A DNA stretch of 49,698 bases from an uncultured Alphaproteobacteria bacterium (GTDB lineage: Bacteria; Pseudomonadota; Alphaproteobacteria; Caulobacterales; Caulobacteraceae), in assembly GCA_903933475.1 (NCBI GenBank), contig CAIZKE010000208.1:1-49698 (forward strand), in the 5' to 3' direction. The notes under the pieces were generated by a model. It searched no databases, was not told the DNA's origin, and was given only the letters and a program-made list of their open reading frames with translations. Shown here piece after piece: positions 35,137 through 42,435 of this stretch (its first letter is position 1; every line of letters starts with the position of its first letter). The translations under genes were made by a program, and so were the position numbers.

Positions 35137-36768
35137 TCAATCGATAGGGGCACCCTTCATCTCCTTCAGGAACAACCCGCCCACCACCAGGGTCACTCCG
35201 GCGACGACGATCGGGTACCAGAGGCCCCGGTAGATGTCCCCCGAGGCGGCCACCATGGCGAAGGCGGTGGCGGGCAGGAAGCCGCCGAACCAGCCGTTTC
35301 CGATGTGGTAGGGCAGGGACATGGAGGTGTAGCGGATGCGCGCAGGGAACATCTCGACCAGGGCGGCGGCGATCGGGCCGTAGACCATGGTGACGTAGAG
35401 GACCAGCAGGGTCAGGAGGGCGATGACCTTCGGCCGGTCGATGCGCGAGGGGTCGGCCTTGGCCGGATAGCCCGCCTCGGCCAGGGCGGCGGCGAGGGTC
35501 TTGGTCCAGGCTCCCCGGGCCTCGGCGAGGGCCTTGCCGGAAAGGGCCTGGCCATCGATCCCGGCGATCTCGGCCCCGCCGATCCGCACCCGGGCCAGGG
35601 TGCCGGCAGGCGCGGCCGCGTTCTGGTAGCTGACGCCGGCGCTGGCGAGGGCAGACTTGGCGATATCGCAGGACGAGGCGAAGGCCTTCTTGCCGATCGG
35701 GTCGAACTGGAAGGCGCAGTCGGCGGGATCGGCGATCACCGTCACCGGTGACGAGGCGGTGGCCGCTGCAAGGGCGGGATTGGCCGCTGCGGTCAGGGCC
35801 TTGAAGATCGGGAAATAGGTCAGGACCGCCACGAGACAGCCAGCCAGGATGATCGGCTTGCGGCCGATCTTGTCCGACAGCCAGCCGAAGACGACGAAGA
35901 AGGGCGTGCCAATCAGCAGGGCCGTCGCCACCAGGGCGTTGGTGGTCAGGCCGTCGACCTTGAGCGTCTTTTCCAGGAAGAAGAGGGTGTAGAACTGGCC
36001 CGTGTACCAGACCACGGCCTGGCCGGCGGTAAGGCCCACCAGGGCCAGCACAACCAGCTTCAGGTTTGCCCGGTTGGCGAAGGCCTCCGTCAGCGGCTTC
36101 TTTGAGGTCGTGCCCTCGTCCACCATCTTCTGGAAGACCGGGCTCTCGTTCAGCTTCAGCCGGATCCACATGGAGACCGCCAGGAGGACGGCCGAGACCA
36201 GGAAGGGAATCCGCCAGCCCCAGGCCTTGAAGGCCTCCTCACCCACCTGGGTGCGCACCAGGATGATCACGATCAGGGACAGGAAGAGGCCCAGGGTCGC
36301 CGTGGTCTGGATCCAGCTGGTGTAGAGGCCCCGTTTCCCGTCCGGCGCGTGCTCGGCGACATAGGTGGCTGCGCCGCCGTACTCGCCGCCCAGGGCCAGG
36401 CCCTGGACGAGGCGCAGTGCGACCAGGATCACCGGCGCCGCCAGGCCGATCTGGCTGTAGTCCGGGAGCAGGCCGACGGCAAAGGTCGACAGCCCCATCA
36501 GAAGCATGGTGACCAGGAAGGTGTTCTTGCGGCCCCAGAGGTCGCCGAGGCGTCCGAAGACGATGGCGCCGAAGGGACGCACGGCAAAGCCTGCAGCAAA
36601 GGCCATCAGGGCCAGGATGAACCCCGTGGTCTCGTTCACGCCCGAGAAGAAATGAACGCTGATGAAGGCGGTCAGGGAGCCGTAGAGGTAGAAGTCGTAC
36701 CACTCGAAGATCGTGCCGGCTGATGCCGCCCCCACGATCAGCTTGTCGTTTCGAGCCTCGCCCGCCAT
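35137..36768 (-). CDS. MFS transporter, metabolite:H+ symporter (MHS) family, with periplasmic insertion
   Basis: 543 residues, longer than the usual 430-460. Opening helices FEWYDFYLYGSLTAF and the loop motif FGRLGDLWGRKNTF mark the MHS group (ProP, ShiA, KgtP relatives) that imports organic acids, shikimate or betaines with protons. An insertion of about 110 residues (near 340-450), with cysteines in PADCAFQFDP and SSCDIAK, interrupts the helices before LLVLYVTMVYGP and probably forms a disulphide-bonded periplasmic domain. Substrate is unknown. The gene has GGGGGAGG as ribosome site, placed within a hairpin. It lies upstream of the regulator with 220 bp between. Confidence 0.9.
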   Translation of the reverse strand: MAGEARNDKLIVGAASAGTIFEWYDFYLYGSLTAFISVHFFSGVNETTGFILALMAFAAGFAVRPFGAIVFGRLGDLWGRKNTFLVTMLLMGLSTFAVGLLPDYSQIGLAAPVILVALRLVQGLALGGEYGGAATYVAEHAPDGKRGLYTSWIQTTATLGLFLSLIVIILVRTQVGEEAFKAWGWRIPFLVSAVLLAVSMWIRLKLNESPVFQKMVDEGTTSKKPLTEAFANRANLKLVVLALVGLTAGQAVVWYTGQFYTLFFLEKTLKVDGLTTNALVATALLIGTPFFVVFGWLSDKIGRKPIILAGCLVAVLTYFPIFKALTAAANPALAAATASSPVTVIADPADCAFQFDPIGKKAFASSCDIAKSALASAGVSYQNAAAPAGTLARVRIGGAEIAGIDGQALSGKALAEARGAWTKTLAAALAEAGYPAKADPSRIDRPKVIALLTLLVLYVTMVYGPIAAALVEMFPARIRYTSMSLPYHIGNGWFGGFLPATAFAMVAASGDIYRGLWYPIVVAGVTLVVGGLFLKEMKGAPID

Positions 36769-36773
36769 GACGT

Positions 36774-36802
36774 CCTCCCCCGGAGATTTCCCCAGGGGGA
36801 GG
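36774..36802 (-). promoter_or_regulatory. Hairpin sequestering the transporter ribosome-binding site
   Basis: In the mRNA, CCTCCCCC (36802-36795) and GGGGGAGG (36781-36774) are perfect 8-bp complements around a 13-nt loop. The right arm is the Shine-Dalgarno for the ATG at 36768. The stem could restrict translation, or may simply be a short relative of the dispersed CTCCCCC palindromes. Confidence 0.45.
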
Positions 36803-36842
36803 ATAGACGCCGAAACGTGTTTGAATCCAGTGCGCGATCCGC

Positions 36843-36872
36843 TCCCGGGCCGGCGAAAGGGCCAGCCCGGGA
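36843..36872 (-). terminator. Hairpin terminator after the bifunctional beta-oxidation gene
   Basis: TCCCGGGCTGGC, loop CCTTTC, GCCGGCCCGGGA form a 12-bp stem with one G-U pair (minus-strand reading), nine bases past the stop codon. There is no T tract. Confidence 0.5.
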
Positions 36873-36880
36873 CGCGTCGA

Positions 36881-38959
36881 TCAGAGGTCGGAGAACTTCT
36901 TGCCCTCGGCCACCAGCTTCTCGAGCAGGGGGGCTGGCTTGAAGTCGTCGCCCATCTTGGCCTGGAATTCCTTCATCTTCTCCAGGACCTTGGCCGCGCC
37001 GATCTGGTCGCCGTACCACATCGGGCCGCCGCGATAGACGGGCCAGCCGTAGCCGTTCTGCCAGACCACATCGACATCCGAGGACCGGATGGCCTTGCCC
37101 TCTTCGAGGATCTTCACGCCCTCGTTGATCATCGGATAGATGCAGCGCTCGAGGATCTCCTCGTCGCTCACCGTCCGCGGGTTGGAGCCGGTCTTGACGA
37201 TGAAGTCATTGATGATCTTTTCGGTCACCGGGCTCGGCTTGGCGTTGCGGTTCTCGTCGTAGTCATAGTAGCCGGCGCCGGTCTTCTGGCCGCGGCGGTC
37301 CATCTCGCAGAGGACGTCGCGGATGCTTTCGCCCTGCGAGCGCTCCTTGACCCAGCCGATGTCGAGGCCGGCCAGGTCGCTCATGGCGAAGGGACCCATG
37401 GGGAAGCCGAAGTCATAGAGCACCCGGTCGACATCCCAGGGCATGGCGCCCTCCATGACCAGCTTCTGGGCTTCGCGCTGGCGCTGGCCCAGGATGCGAT
37501 TGCCGACGAAGCCGGGGCAGACGCCGACCAGGGCAGCGATCTTGCCGATCTGCTTGGCCAGCTTCATCGAGGTGGCGATCACCGACTTGGAGGTGTGGTC
37601 GGCGCGGACGATCTCGAGCAGCTTCATCACGTTGGCAGGCGAGAAGAAGTGCAGGCCGATCACCGCCTCGGGGCGCTTGGTCACCGACGCGATCTCGTCG
37701 ATGTTCAGGCCCGAGGTGTTGGTGGCCAGGATGGCGCCCGGCTTGCAGATGGCGTCCAGCTTGGTGAAGATCTCTTTCTTCACGTCCATGCGCTCGAACA
37801 CCGCCTCGATGACCAGGTCGACCGTGGCCAGGGCGTTCATGTCCAGCGAGCCCGTGATCAGGGCCATGCGCTCCTCGACCTGGGCGGCGGTGATCCCGCC
37901 GCGGGACGCCGTGCGCTCGTAGTTGCTGCGGATGACCTTCAGGCCGCGCTCCAGAGCCTCCTTCTGGACCTCGATGAGGGTGACCGCGATGCCGACATTG
38001 GCGAAGTTCATCGCAATGCCGCCGCCCATGGTGCCGGCCCCGATGATGCCCACCGACTTGACCGGGATCAGGGGGGTGTCGTCCGGCACGTCCGGGACCT
38101 TCTGGGCCTGGCGCTCGGCGAAGAAGGAATAGCGCTGGGCCGCCGACTGCGAACCGGTGACCAGTTCGCCGAACAGCTTGCGCTCGACGGCCAGCCCCTC
38201 GTCGAAGGGCAGGTTCACCGCCGCCTCGATGCAGCGGATGTTGTACTCAGGTGCCAGGAAGCCGCGGAACTTGCGGGCATTGGCCTTGCGGAAGGCCTCG
38301 AAAATCTCGGGTTTCCCGCGGGCGGCCTCGACCTTGGTGTTGTTGTCGCGGACCTTCACCAGGGGCCTGTTCTCGGTCACGCAGCGACGGGCAAAGGCCA
38401 CGGCGGCCTCGCGCAGCTTGCCTTCCTCGGCCAGCTCGTCGACCAGGCCCATGGCCAGGGCCTCGCTGGCTGGAGCGTGGCGTCCGGAGGTCATCATCTC
38501 GAGGGCCTTCTCGGGCCCGGCCACACGGGGCAGGCGCTGGGTGCCGCCGGCACCGGGCAGCAGGCCCAGGTTTACCTCCGGCAGGCCGAGCCGGGCCGAG
38601 GGCACGGCGATGCGGTAGTGGGCGACCAGGGCGACCTCCAGGCCGCCGCCGAGGGCGGTTCCGTGAATGGCGGCGATCACCGGCTTGGGCGCGTTCTCCA
38701 TCATCCCCTGGACGTCGAACAGGGAGGGGCCGCGCGAGGCGCCACCGAACTCGGTGATGTCGGCGCCAGCGATAAAGGTGCGGCCCTCGCAGATCAGCAC
38801 GATGGCCTTGACCGCGGGATCGGCGGTCGCGGCCTTGAAGCCCTCGAACAGGCCCTCGCGCACATTGGCCGAAAGGGCGTTCACGGGCGGTGAGTTCAGG
38901 GTGATGACGGCGATGTCGCCGTCCATCGAAAGGTCGGTCACCGGATTGATGGCGGTCAT
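36881..38959 (-). CDS. Bifunctional enoyl-CoA hydratase / 3-hydroxyacyl-CoA dehydrogenase
   Basis: 692 residues. The N-terminal crotonase domain (about 1-190) has the oxyanion-hole motifs FIAGADITEF and GTALGGGLEVAL and the catalytic region LGLPEVNLGLLPGAGG. The NAD-binding domain begins at VGIIGAGTMGGGIA (about 295-308), with HFFSPANVMKLLEIV and two C-terminal dehydrogenase segments (GFVGNRILG; NGYGWPVYRGGPM). The layout is that of peroxisomal bifunctional enzyme and FadJ/FadB alpha subunits. It carries out the hydration and second oxidation of beta-oxidation. No thiolase gene adjoins it, so thiolase must be elsewhere. Confidence 0.95.
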   Translation of the reverse strand: MTAINPVTDLSMDGDIAVITLNSPPVNALSANVREGLFEGFKAATADPAVKAIVLICEGRTFIAGADITEFGGASRGPSLFDVQGMMENAPKPVIAAIHGTALGGGLEVALVAHYRIAVPSARLGLPEVNLGLLPGAGGTQRLPRVAGPEKALEMMTSGRHAPASEALAMGLVDELAEEGKLREAAVAFARRCVTENRPLVKVRDNNTKVEAARGKPEIFEAFRKANARKFRGFLAPEYNIRCIEAAVNLPFDEGLAVERKLFGELVTGSQSAAQRYSFFAERQAQKVPDVPDDTPLIPVKSVGIIGAGTMGGGIAMNFANVGIAVTLIEVQKEALERGLKVIRSNYERTASRGGITAAQVEERMALITGSLDMNALATVDLVIEAVFERMDVKKEIFTKLDAICKPGAILATNTSGLNIDEIASVTKRPEAVIGLHFFSPANVMKLLEIVRADHTSKSVIATSMKLAKQIGKIAALVGVCPGFVGNRILGQRQREAQKLVMEGAMPWDVDRVLYDFGFPMGPFAMSDLAGLDIGWVKERSQGESIRDVLCEMDRRGQKTGAGYYDYDENRNAKPSPVTEKIINDFIVKTGSNPRTVSDEEILERCIYPMINEGVKILEEGKAIRSSDVDVVWQNGYGWPVYRGGPMWYGDQIGAAKVLEKMKEFQAKMGDDFKPAPLLEKLVAEGKKFSDL

Positions 38960-39160
38960 GCGTTTCCTCGCTCTGCGGTTTCCGGACCGGCCGTTCAGGG
39001 GGCCAGTTCCGGCGTCGGATTCCCCCGGCGGTGTATACGCGGGACCCGGAACCGGCGAGTCAAAACTGAAGCAACGACCCCGATCGGCTTGACCGCCCCT
39101 GGCATCTGTGAGACCGCCTAGCTCCGGTCGCTTGGTACGGCTCCACGGTCGGAAAACGCA

Positions 39161-39180
39161 GAGCAGGGCCTAACCTGCTC
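39161..39180 (+). promoter_or_regulatory. Perfect inverted repeat upstream of the unknown four-gene operon
   Basis: GAGCAGG-N6-CCTGCTC (7-bp arms, perfect) lies 24 bp before the start at 39205, in the 245-bp divergent gap with the beta-oxidation gene. Symmetry and position suit a dimeric repressor operator; a leader hairpin is the alternative. No confident -10/-35 pair was found. Confidence 0.45.
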
Positions 39181-39204
39181 GGCCGGGGGAAACGGGGTGG
39201 ACCC

Positions 39205-40047
39205 ATGCGTCTGAAGAGTCTGGGCGGCGGACTTGCGGCCCTCATTGCAGTGGTTTCCTTCAGCGTCGCCGCGGCCGCGCCCGCCAAGATTCCGCGGACT
39301 CCGGACAAGCGCCCGGACCTCAACGGAGTCTGGCAGGTCCTGAACACCGCCAACTGGGACATTGAGCCCCACGCCGCCCGCGCCGCCCTGGCCCTGCGTC
39401 AGGGCCCGGTGGTTCCGGTGCCCGCCCGGGAGGTCCTGGCCCTCGGCGCCGTCGGTGCCGTGCCGGCTGGTGCCGGTGTCGTGGTGGGGGGCGTCATCCC
39501 CTATACCCCTGAGGCCAAGGCGAAGCGGGATGAGAACCGCGCCGACTGGCTGAACCGGGATCCCGAGATCAAGTGCTACCTGCCGGGCGTTCCGCGGGCC
39601 AATTACATGAGCTTCCCGCTACAGATCATCCAGGGCGGGAGCGAGACCCTGATCGCCTACGAATACGCCGGCGCCGTCCGGAACCTGGTTTTCAAGGATC
39701 CAGGTCCGGCACCTGTGGATTCCTGGATGGGCCAGTCGGTGGCCAAATGGGAGGGTGACACCCTCGTCGTCACCGTCACCGGACAGTCCGACTCCACCTG
39801 GTTCGACCGGGCGGGCAACCATCACTCCGCGGGCATGACCGTGGTCGAGCGCTGGACCCTGACGGACGCCGACCATATCCGTTACGAGGCCGAGATCACT
39901 GACCCCGAAACCTTCACCCGTCCCTGGAAGGTGTCGATGGTCCTCTATCGCCGGGTGGGCGAGGACGCCCGCCTCCAGCAGTTCAAGTGCGTCGAGTTCG
40001 TCGAGGAGTTGATGTTCGGCAAGCTCCGCAAGAACCCCCTGCCCTGA
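39205..40047 (+). CDS. Exported protein of unknown function, first gene of a four-gene operon
   Basis: 280 residues. A signal peptide (cleavage near SVAAAAP, residue 25) is followed by LNGVWQVLNTANWDIEPHAA, a Gly/Val-rich segment, IKCYLPGVPRANYM, and a conserved-looking block DSWMGQSVAKWEGDTLVV and TWFDRAGNHHSAGMTVVERW. I recall the WxGDTLVV/FDRAGNxHS pattern from widespread periplasmic proteins of unknown function in Acidobacteria and alphaproteobacteria; no activity is known to me. Two Cys (in IKCYLP and QFKCVEF) could pair. The next gene starts 31 bp downstream. Confidence 0.8.
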   Translation: MRLKSLGGGLAALIAVVSFSVAAAAPAKIPRTPDKRPDLNGVWQVLNTANWDIEPHAARAALALRQGPVVPVPAREVLALGAVGAVPAGAGVVVGGVIPYTPEAKAKRDENRADWLNRDPEIKCYLPGVPRANYMSFPLQIIQGGSETLIAYEYAGAVRNLVFKDPGPAPVDSWMGQSVAKWEGDTLVVTVTGQSDSTWFDRAGNHHSAGMTVVERWTLTDADHIRYEAEITDPETFTRPWKVSMVLYRRVGEDARLQQFKCVEFVEELMFGKLRKNPLP

Positions 40048-40078
40048 TCCCGCCCGACATTCAGCCGGAGACCCCGAC

Positions 40079-40540
40079 ATGACCTCCACCTCCACGCGCA
40101 CACTCGCCGCCCTGGCGGCCATCGCCGGACTGTCCATCGCCGGCGCGGCGGGCCAGGCCGAGGCACACCATGCCTTCGCCGCCGAGTTCGACGGCAATGC
40201 CCCGGTCCTGCTCCGCGGGGCGGTGACCAAGGTGGAGTGGATCAATCCGCACGCCTGGATCCACGTATCGGTGGCCAAGGCGGGCGGCGGAACCCAGGTC
40301 TGGATGGTCGAGGGCGGCACGCCCAACACCCTCCTGCGCTCCGGCCTGACGCGGGACTCCGTCAAGCCCGGCACCAATGTCATCGTCCGAGGCTACCAGT
40401 CCAAGGACAAGGCCTGCGCCCCGGCCTGCAAGGCCAATGGCCGCGACGTGACCTTCACCGACGGCCGCCGGGTCTTCATGGGGTCCTCCGGTACCGGGGC
40501 GCCCAAGGACGGCTCCGATCCGGGCGAGCGGCGGCCCTAG
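40079..40540 (+). CDS. DUF6152-like exported protein with N-terminal His-His
   Basis: 153 residues. A signal peptide ends near AEA, so the mature protein begins close to HHAFAAEFDGN (His30-His31). The rest follows the DUF6152 pattern (VLLRGAVTKVEWINPHAWIHVSV; VEGGTPNTLLRSGL; VIVRGYQSKD). A CAPAC pair near residue 115 could bind metal or form a disulphide. An exposed N-terminal His-His in a periplasmic protein is reminiscent of copper-binding sites, but that is inference. Second gene of the operon, 18 bp ahead of the first membrane protein. Confidence 0.8.
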   Translation: MTSTSTRTLAALAAIAGLSIAGAAGQAEAHHAFAAEFDGNAPVLLRGAVTKVEWINPHAWIHVSVAKAGGGTQVWMVEGGTPNTLLRSGLTRDSVKPGTNVIVRGYQSKDKACAPACKANGRDVTFTDGRRVFMGSSGTGAPKDGSDPGERRP

Positions 40541-40557
40541 GGCCCCGGTGCCCCTCC

Positions 40558-41109
40558 ATGCTGGATGACTTCGTAGCCTGGCTGGCGACGACACAGGGGA
40601 GTATCGCACTCCACGAGTCGCTCTACATGTACGCCATCGTGGAGACCACCCACGTGGTCGCCATCACCCTCTTCGTGGGTACGATCGCCATGATCGACCT
40701 GAGGGTGCTGGGCCTGGCACTCAACCGTGTCCCGGTTTCCCAGTTGCTGCGCAGGCTCCTGCCCTGGACGGTGCTCGGCTTCGTCATCCTGATGGTGACC
40801 GGGGCCCTGCTGTTCTACGCCATCCCCGAACGCACCTTCCACAGCATCTGGTTCCGGGCGAAGATTCTGCTGCTCGTGCTGGCGGGTCTGAACGCCTGGC
40901 GGTTCCACCGCGCCTACGGCGTGTCGCCTGGGGGGTGGGACCTGGGTCCCGCCCCTGCGCGCGCGCGCCTTTCGGCCCTGGCCTCCCTGGCCCTCTGGAT
41001 CGGCGTGATCTTCTTCGGCCGTTTCATCGCCTACAACTGGTTCGACTGCGACAAGCCCCAGCCGGCCTTCATCTCTGCAGTCTCGGCCTGCCGGAGCTTC
41101 ACGCCGTGA
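40558..41109 (+). CDS. DUF6644-like membrane protein A
   Basis: 183 residues from the ATG at 40558 with about five membrane helices. Helix 1 has HESLYMYAIVETTHVV (E20, E29, H32) and helix 2 ends IDLRVLG (D47, R49). These line up one for one with residues of the next gene's product, so the two are paralogues. A C-terminal tail has two Cys (FDCDKPQ, SACRS). Charged residues inside helices are compatible with a cofactor or ion site. The stop overlaps the next start (GTGA), so the two proteins are made together and may form a heterodimer. Confidence 0.8.
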   Translation: MLDDFVAWLATTQGSIALHESLYMYAIVETTHVVAITLFVGTIAMIDLRVLGLALNRVPVSQLLRRLLPWTVLGFVILMVTGALLFYAIPERTFHSIWFRAKILLLVLAGLNAWRFHRAYGVSPGGWDLGPAPARARLSALASLALWIGVIFFGRFIAYNWFDCDKPQPAFISAVSACRSFTP

Positions 41110-41576
41110 ACCTCTACGCCCTCTGCGAGGCCATCGAGGCCACCGCCCTCTCCGCCGCCATCCGGGAGTCCCTCTGGCTCTTCCCGGTCGTCGAGGCTGT
41201 CCACCTGGTGGGCCTGGCCATCCTGGGCGGCTCTCTCTTCGTGGTCGACCTGAGGCTGATGGGCGCAGGGCTGACCCGGCAGTCCATCGTCGAGGTGGAG
41301 CAGGGTGCCAGGGGCTGGTTCCTCGGCGCCCTCGCCGTGATGATTTCCACGGGCACCCTCCTCGGGGTGTCAGAGGCCGTCAAGCTCTACGACCGACCCG
41401 CCTTCTTCCTGAAGATGATCACCCTGACCCTGGGCCTGCTGCTGGCCTTTACCGTCCGGCGGGCGCTGATCGCGCGCAATCCGAGGGGTGGGCCGTTCGC
41501 CTTTTCGGTCGGAGCCCTGTCCCTTTTCCTGTGGCTGACCACCGCCGTGGCTGGCCGCTGGGTCGGCTTCTCCTGA
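41106..41576 (+). CDS. DUF6644-like membrane protein B
   Basis: 156 residues from a GTG at 41106 overlapping the previous stop by four bases. Four to five membrane helices. Helix 1 has RESLWLFPVVEAVHLVG (E21, E30, H33) and helix 2 ends VDLRLMG (D48, R50), matching paralogue A at every one of these charged positions. It lacks A's cysteine-containing tail. Function unknown; last gene of the operon. Confidence 0.8.
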   Translation: MNLYALCEAIEATALSAAIRESLWLFPVVEAVHLVGLAILGGSLFVVDLRLMGAGLTRQSIVEVEQGARGWFLGALAVMISTGTLLGVSEAVKLYDRPAFFLKMITLTLGLLLAFTVRRALIARNPRGGPFAFSVGALSLFLWLTTAVAGRWVGFS

Positions 41577-41581
41577 CGCTC

Positions 41582-41653
41582 CGGCTCAGGACCCCCCGCG
41601 GGCCGTCAGGCCCGGCCCAGGACCCCAAGGGCTATCAGACCCGGCCCAGGACC
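41582..41653. repeat. Three degenerate copies of the SDR gene's 3' end
   Basis: TCAGACCCGGCCCAGGACC at 41635-41653 (the stop and last codons of the SDR) recurs at 41606-41624 with 18 of 19 bases identical. A shorter copy CGGCTCAGGACC is at 41582-41593. Spacing is 28-30 bp. It reads as a local tandem duplication beyond the stop; each copy again ends in an in-frame-like CTGA. Confidence 0.6.
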
Positions 41654-42426
41654 TTCGCCCTCAGCCTGCGCATGCCGCCCAGCCAACGGTCGTAGTCCGC
41701 CGTCTTGCGCTGCATGTAGGTGAGGACGATCTCGTGCGGCAGGATCAGGAAGCTCTCCGCCTCCAGTCCCTTGACCACAGCCTCGGCCACATCGTCAGGC
41801 GACAGGACGCCATCCAGGTTCTGCGGCTGCTCCTGGCCGCCACCGGCCCGAAGCATGGCCGTATCCACGCCCTGCGGGCAGAGGACCGAGACCTTGATCC
41901 CCAGGTCGCCCTGGGCGATGGCCAGGCTCTCGGCGAAGCCGATGGCCGCGTGCTTGGTGGTGGAATAGACCGCGCTGCCGATCTGCGAGAGCAGGCCTGC
42001 CGCCGAGACCGTGTTGAGGATATAGCCCTCGCCCCGGGCAATCATGCCGGGCAGGGCGGCTCGGGCGCCATAGACGTGGGCCATGACATTGACCCCCCAG
42101 GCCCGGTTCCAGACCGCGTCGCTCGCCGAGGCGGCGTTGTCGGGGTCCGGCTCGCCGCCGCCCACGCCGGCGTTCTGGCAGAGCAGGTCGATGCGCCCAT
42201 GCGCGGCCTCCACCGCCCGGACCATCACCTCGATGGCCTCCGGGTCGGAGACGTCCACGCCGTAGGACGAGCCGCCGATCTCGGCCGCGACCTTCGCGGC
42301 GCCCTCGGCGTTGAGGTCGACGACGCCGATGTGGGCCGCGCCCTCCCGGGCGAAGCGCCGGCAGAGGGCTGCGCCGATGCCATCGGCGCCTCCGGTCACG
42401 ATGATGATCTTTCCTTGAATCTTCAT
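41635..42426 (-). CDS. SDR-family oxidoreductase
   Basis: 263 residues. The cofactor motif TGGADGIGAALCRRFA (about 11-26), Asp after the second strand (VVDLN, NAD-preferring), QNAG in place of NNAG, and the catalytic YSTTK are intact. The substrate cannot be deduced. It follows the MoxR-VWA pair by nine bases on the same strand, which suggests a three-gene unit. C-terminal residues LTYMQRKTADYDRWLGGMRRL are typical of a Caulobacter/mycobacterial SDR subgroup near lipid-degradation genes. Confidence 0.9.
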   Translation of the reverse strand: MKIQGKIIIVTGGADGIGAALCRRFAREGAAHIGVVDLNAEGAAKVAAEIGGSSYGVDVSDPEAIEVMVRAVEAAHGRIDLLCQNAGVGGGEPDPDNAASASDAVWNRAWGVNVMAHVYGARAALPGMIARGEGYILNTVSAAGLLSQIGSAVYSTTKHAAIGFAESLAIAQGDLGIKVSVLCPQGVDTAMLRAGGGQEQPQNLDGVLSPDDVAEAVVKGLEAESFLILPHEIVLTYMQRKTADYDRWLGGMRRLRAKVLGRV

Positions 42427-42435
42427 GGAGGACTC

